Source: Prauserella cavernicola (lineage in GTDB: Bacteria; Actinomycetota; Actinomycetes; Mycobacteriales; Pseudonocardiaceae). Taken from it: a stretch of DNA of 64,000 nucleotides. Shown here piece after piece: positions 63,200 to 64,000 of the stretch (positions within the stretch are counted from its first letter, which is position 1; each line of letters begins with the position of its first letter). A program made the translations under genes and the position numbers. Location: NCBI RefSeq assembly GCF_016595675.1, contig NZ_JAENJH010000002.1:186001-250000 (forward strand). The letters run 5' to 3'. The notes below the pieces were generated by a model. It was not told the DNA's origin and did no database searches. It saw only the letters and a list, made by a program, of their open reading frames with translations.

Positions 63200-63949
63200 T
63201 CAGCGGCCCTGGTTGGCGACCGCCGCGGCGGCCTCCTTGGCGGCCTCGGGGTCGAGGTAGGTGCCGCCGGGGTTGCGCGGCTTCAGCTCGGCGTCGAGGT
63301 CGTAGCGCAGCGGGATGCCGGTGGGGATGTTGAGGCCCGCGATGTCGGCGTCGGAGATGCCGTCGAGGTGCTTCACCAGCGCGCGCAGCGAGTTGCCGTG
63401 GGCCGCGACCAGCACGTTCTTGCCTGCCCGCAGGTCCGGCACGATCGCCGACTCCCAGTACGGCAGCATGCGCGCCACCACGTCCTTGAGACACTCGGTC
63501 AGCGGCATCGCCGCGCCGAGGTCCGCGTACCGGGCGTCGGCGTCCTGGCTGAACTCGCTGCCGGTCTCGATGGGCGGCGGCGGGGTGTCGTAGGAGCGGC
63601 GCCAGAGCATGAACTGCTCCTCGCCGAACTCCGCGAGCGTCTGCTTCTTGTCCTTGCCCTGCAGCGCGCCGTAGTGGCGCTCGTTGAGCCGCCAGTCGCG
63701 CTTCACGTCGATCCAGTGCCGGTCGGCGACGTCGAGCGCGATGTTCGCGGTGGAGATGGCCCGCCTCAGCAGCGAGGTGTGGACGACGTCAGGCAGCAGC
63801 CCGGTCTCCGCGAGCAGCTCGCCGCCGCGGCGCGCCTCGCCCTCACCCTGCTCGGAAAGCGGCACGTCGACCCAGCCAGTGAACAGATTTTCCGCGTTCC
63901 ACGTGCTCTGCCCGTGTCGGAGCAACACCAAAGTCCCAAGTTCGGCCAT
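63200..63949 (-). CDS. gpm1: 2,3-bisphosphoglycerate-dependent phosphoglycerate mutase
   Basis: Glycolytic mutase of 249 residues. N-terminal catalytic motif [20 protein letters not shown] with the phosphohistidine, then [31 protein letters not shown] and the second histidine in [17 protein letters not shown]. Length and all motifs are normal for the dPGM family. The ATG at 63949 is preferred over one 11 codons upstream. It precedes senX3-regX3, as in mycobacteria. Confidence 0.95.
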   Translation of the reverse strand: MAELGTLVLLRHGQSTWNAENLFTGWVDVPLSEQGEGEARRGGELLAETGLLPDVVHTSLLRRAISTANIALDVADRHWIDVKRDWRLNERHYGALQGKDKKQTLAEFGEEQFMLWRRSYDTPPPPIETGSEFSQDADARYADLGAAMPLTECLKDVVARMLPYWESAIVPDLRAGKNVLVAAHGNSLRALVKHLDGISDADIAGLNIPTGIPLRYDLDAELKPRNPGGTYLDPEAAKEAAAAVANQGR

Positions 63950-64000
63950 GCTGCCAAGCCTGCCAGAGCACGGTGCGAACAAGCCTGCCCGGCCAGTGCT

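Noticed and set aside
1-64000. tRNA, rRNA, riboswitch or insertion sequence
   Set aside because: Both strands of the intergenic regions were read; none showed a cloverleaf, known riboswitch core, transposase or terminal repeats with target duplication.

Overview
The window is high-GC actinobacterial chromosome, most likely from the family Pseudonocardiaceae (a Saccharomonospora, Prauserella or Amycolatopsis relative). That assignment is an inference from gene content: menaquinone-based respiration, a GT4 mannosyltransferase next to menG, senX3-regX3, a bS22 ribosomal peptide, and sporulation-type regulators bldC and bldN-rsbN. From the left edge of the nuo operon to gpm1, about 65 protein genes are packed tightly, many with 4-base ATGA/GTGA start-stop overlaps. 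No tRNA, rRNA, CRISPR array, prophage or insertion sequence was seen.

Layout. 1-10700 (minus): nuoA to nuoK of NADH dehydrogenase I, with nuoK cut by the window edge. 10701-11100: the only gene-free stretch above 300 bases, carrying two near-perfect Rex operators upstream of nuoA. 11101-24554: menaquinone and cell-envelope block (menJ, menG, two mannosyl/glycosyltransferases, inositol-phosphatase-like gene, M1 peptidase, menD, menB, menE, menA). 24547-27139: cysteine-synthase-like enzyme, Lrp regulator, bldC, small membrane protein. 27174-34227: ParA-like ATPase and the System II cytochrome c maturation genes (ccsB, resB, ccdA, tlpA-like), interrupted by an opposite-strand Tat-exported GT-B-like gene. 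34224-44940: heme block (hemL, hemB, hemD fusion, hemC, hemA) led by rex, interrupted by a lacI-M20 peptidase pair. 45210-53344: fasciclin lipoprotein with molybdopterin oxidoreductase, glutaredoxin, acyl-CoA ligase, BldN-type sigma factor with RsbN-like anti-sigma, HAD phosphatase and acyltransferase. 53341-63949: epimerase, bS22, DNA-binding protein, proC, proline dehydrogenase, ppx, regX3, senX3, gpm1.

How it fits together. Much of the window builds an aerobic electron-transport chain: complex I, its quinone, cytochrome c maturation and heme. Rex, an NADH/NAD+ sensor, sits at the head of the heme operon, and Rex-type operators lie at both the rex promoter and upstream of nuoA, so redox state probably coordinates the two. 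From gpm1 to menJ the gene order follows, from memory, the Mycobacterium tuberculosis Rv0489-Rv0561c region with insertions.

The most unusual feature is a family of about 55-bp near-perfect palindromes present six times. Two copies lie between convergent genes, two between codirectional genes, one in a divergent promoter region, and one is inserted in frame inside nuoG. The sixth copy differs from the others by paired changes that keep base pairing.
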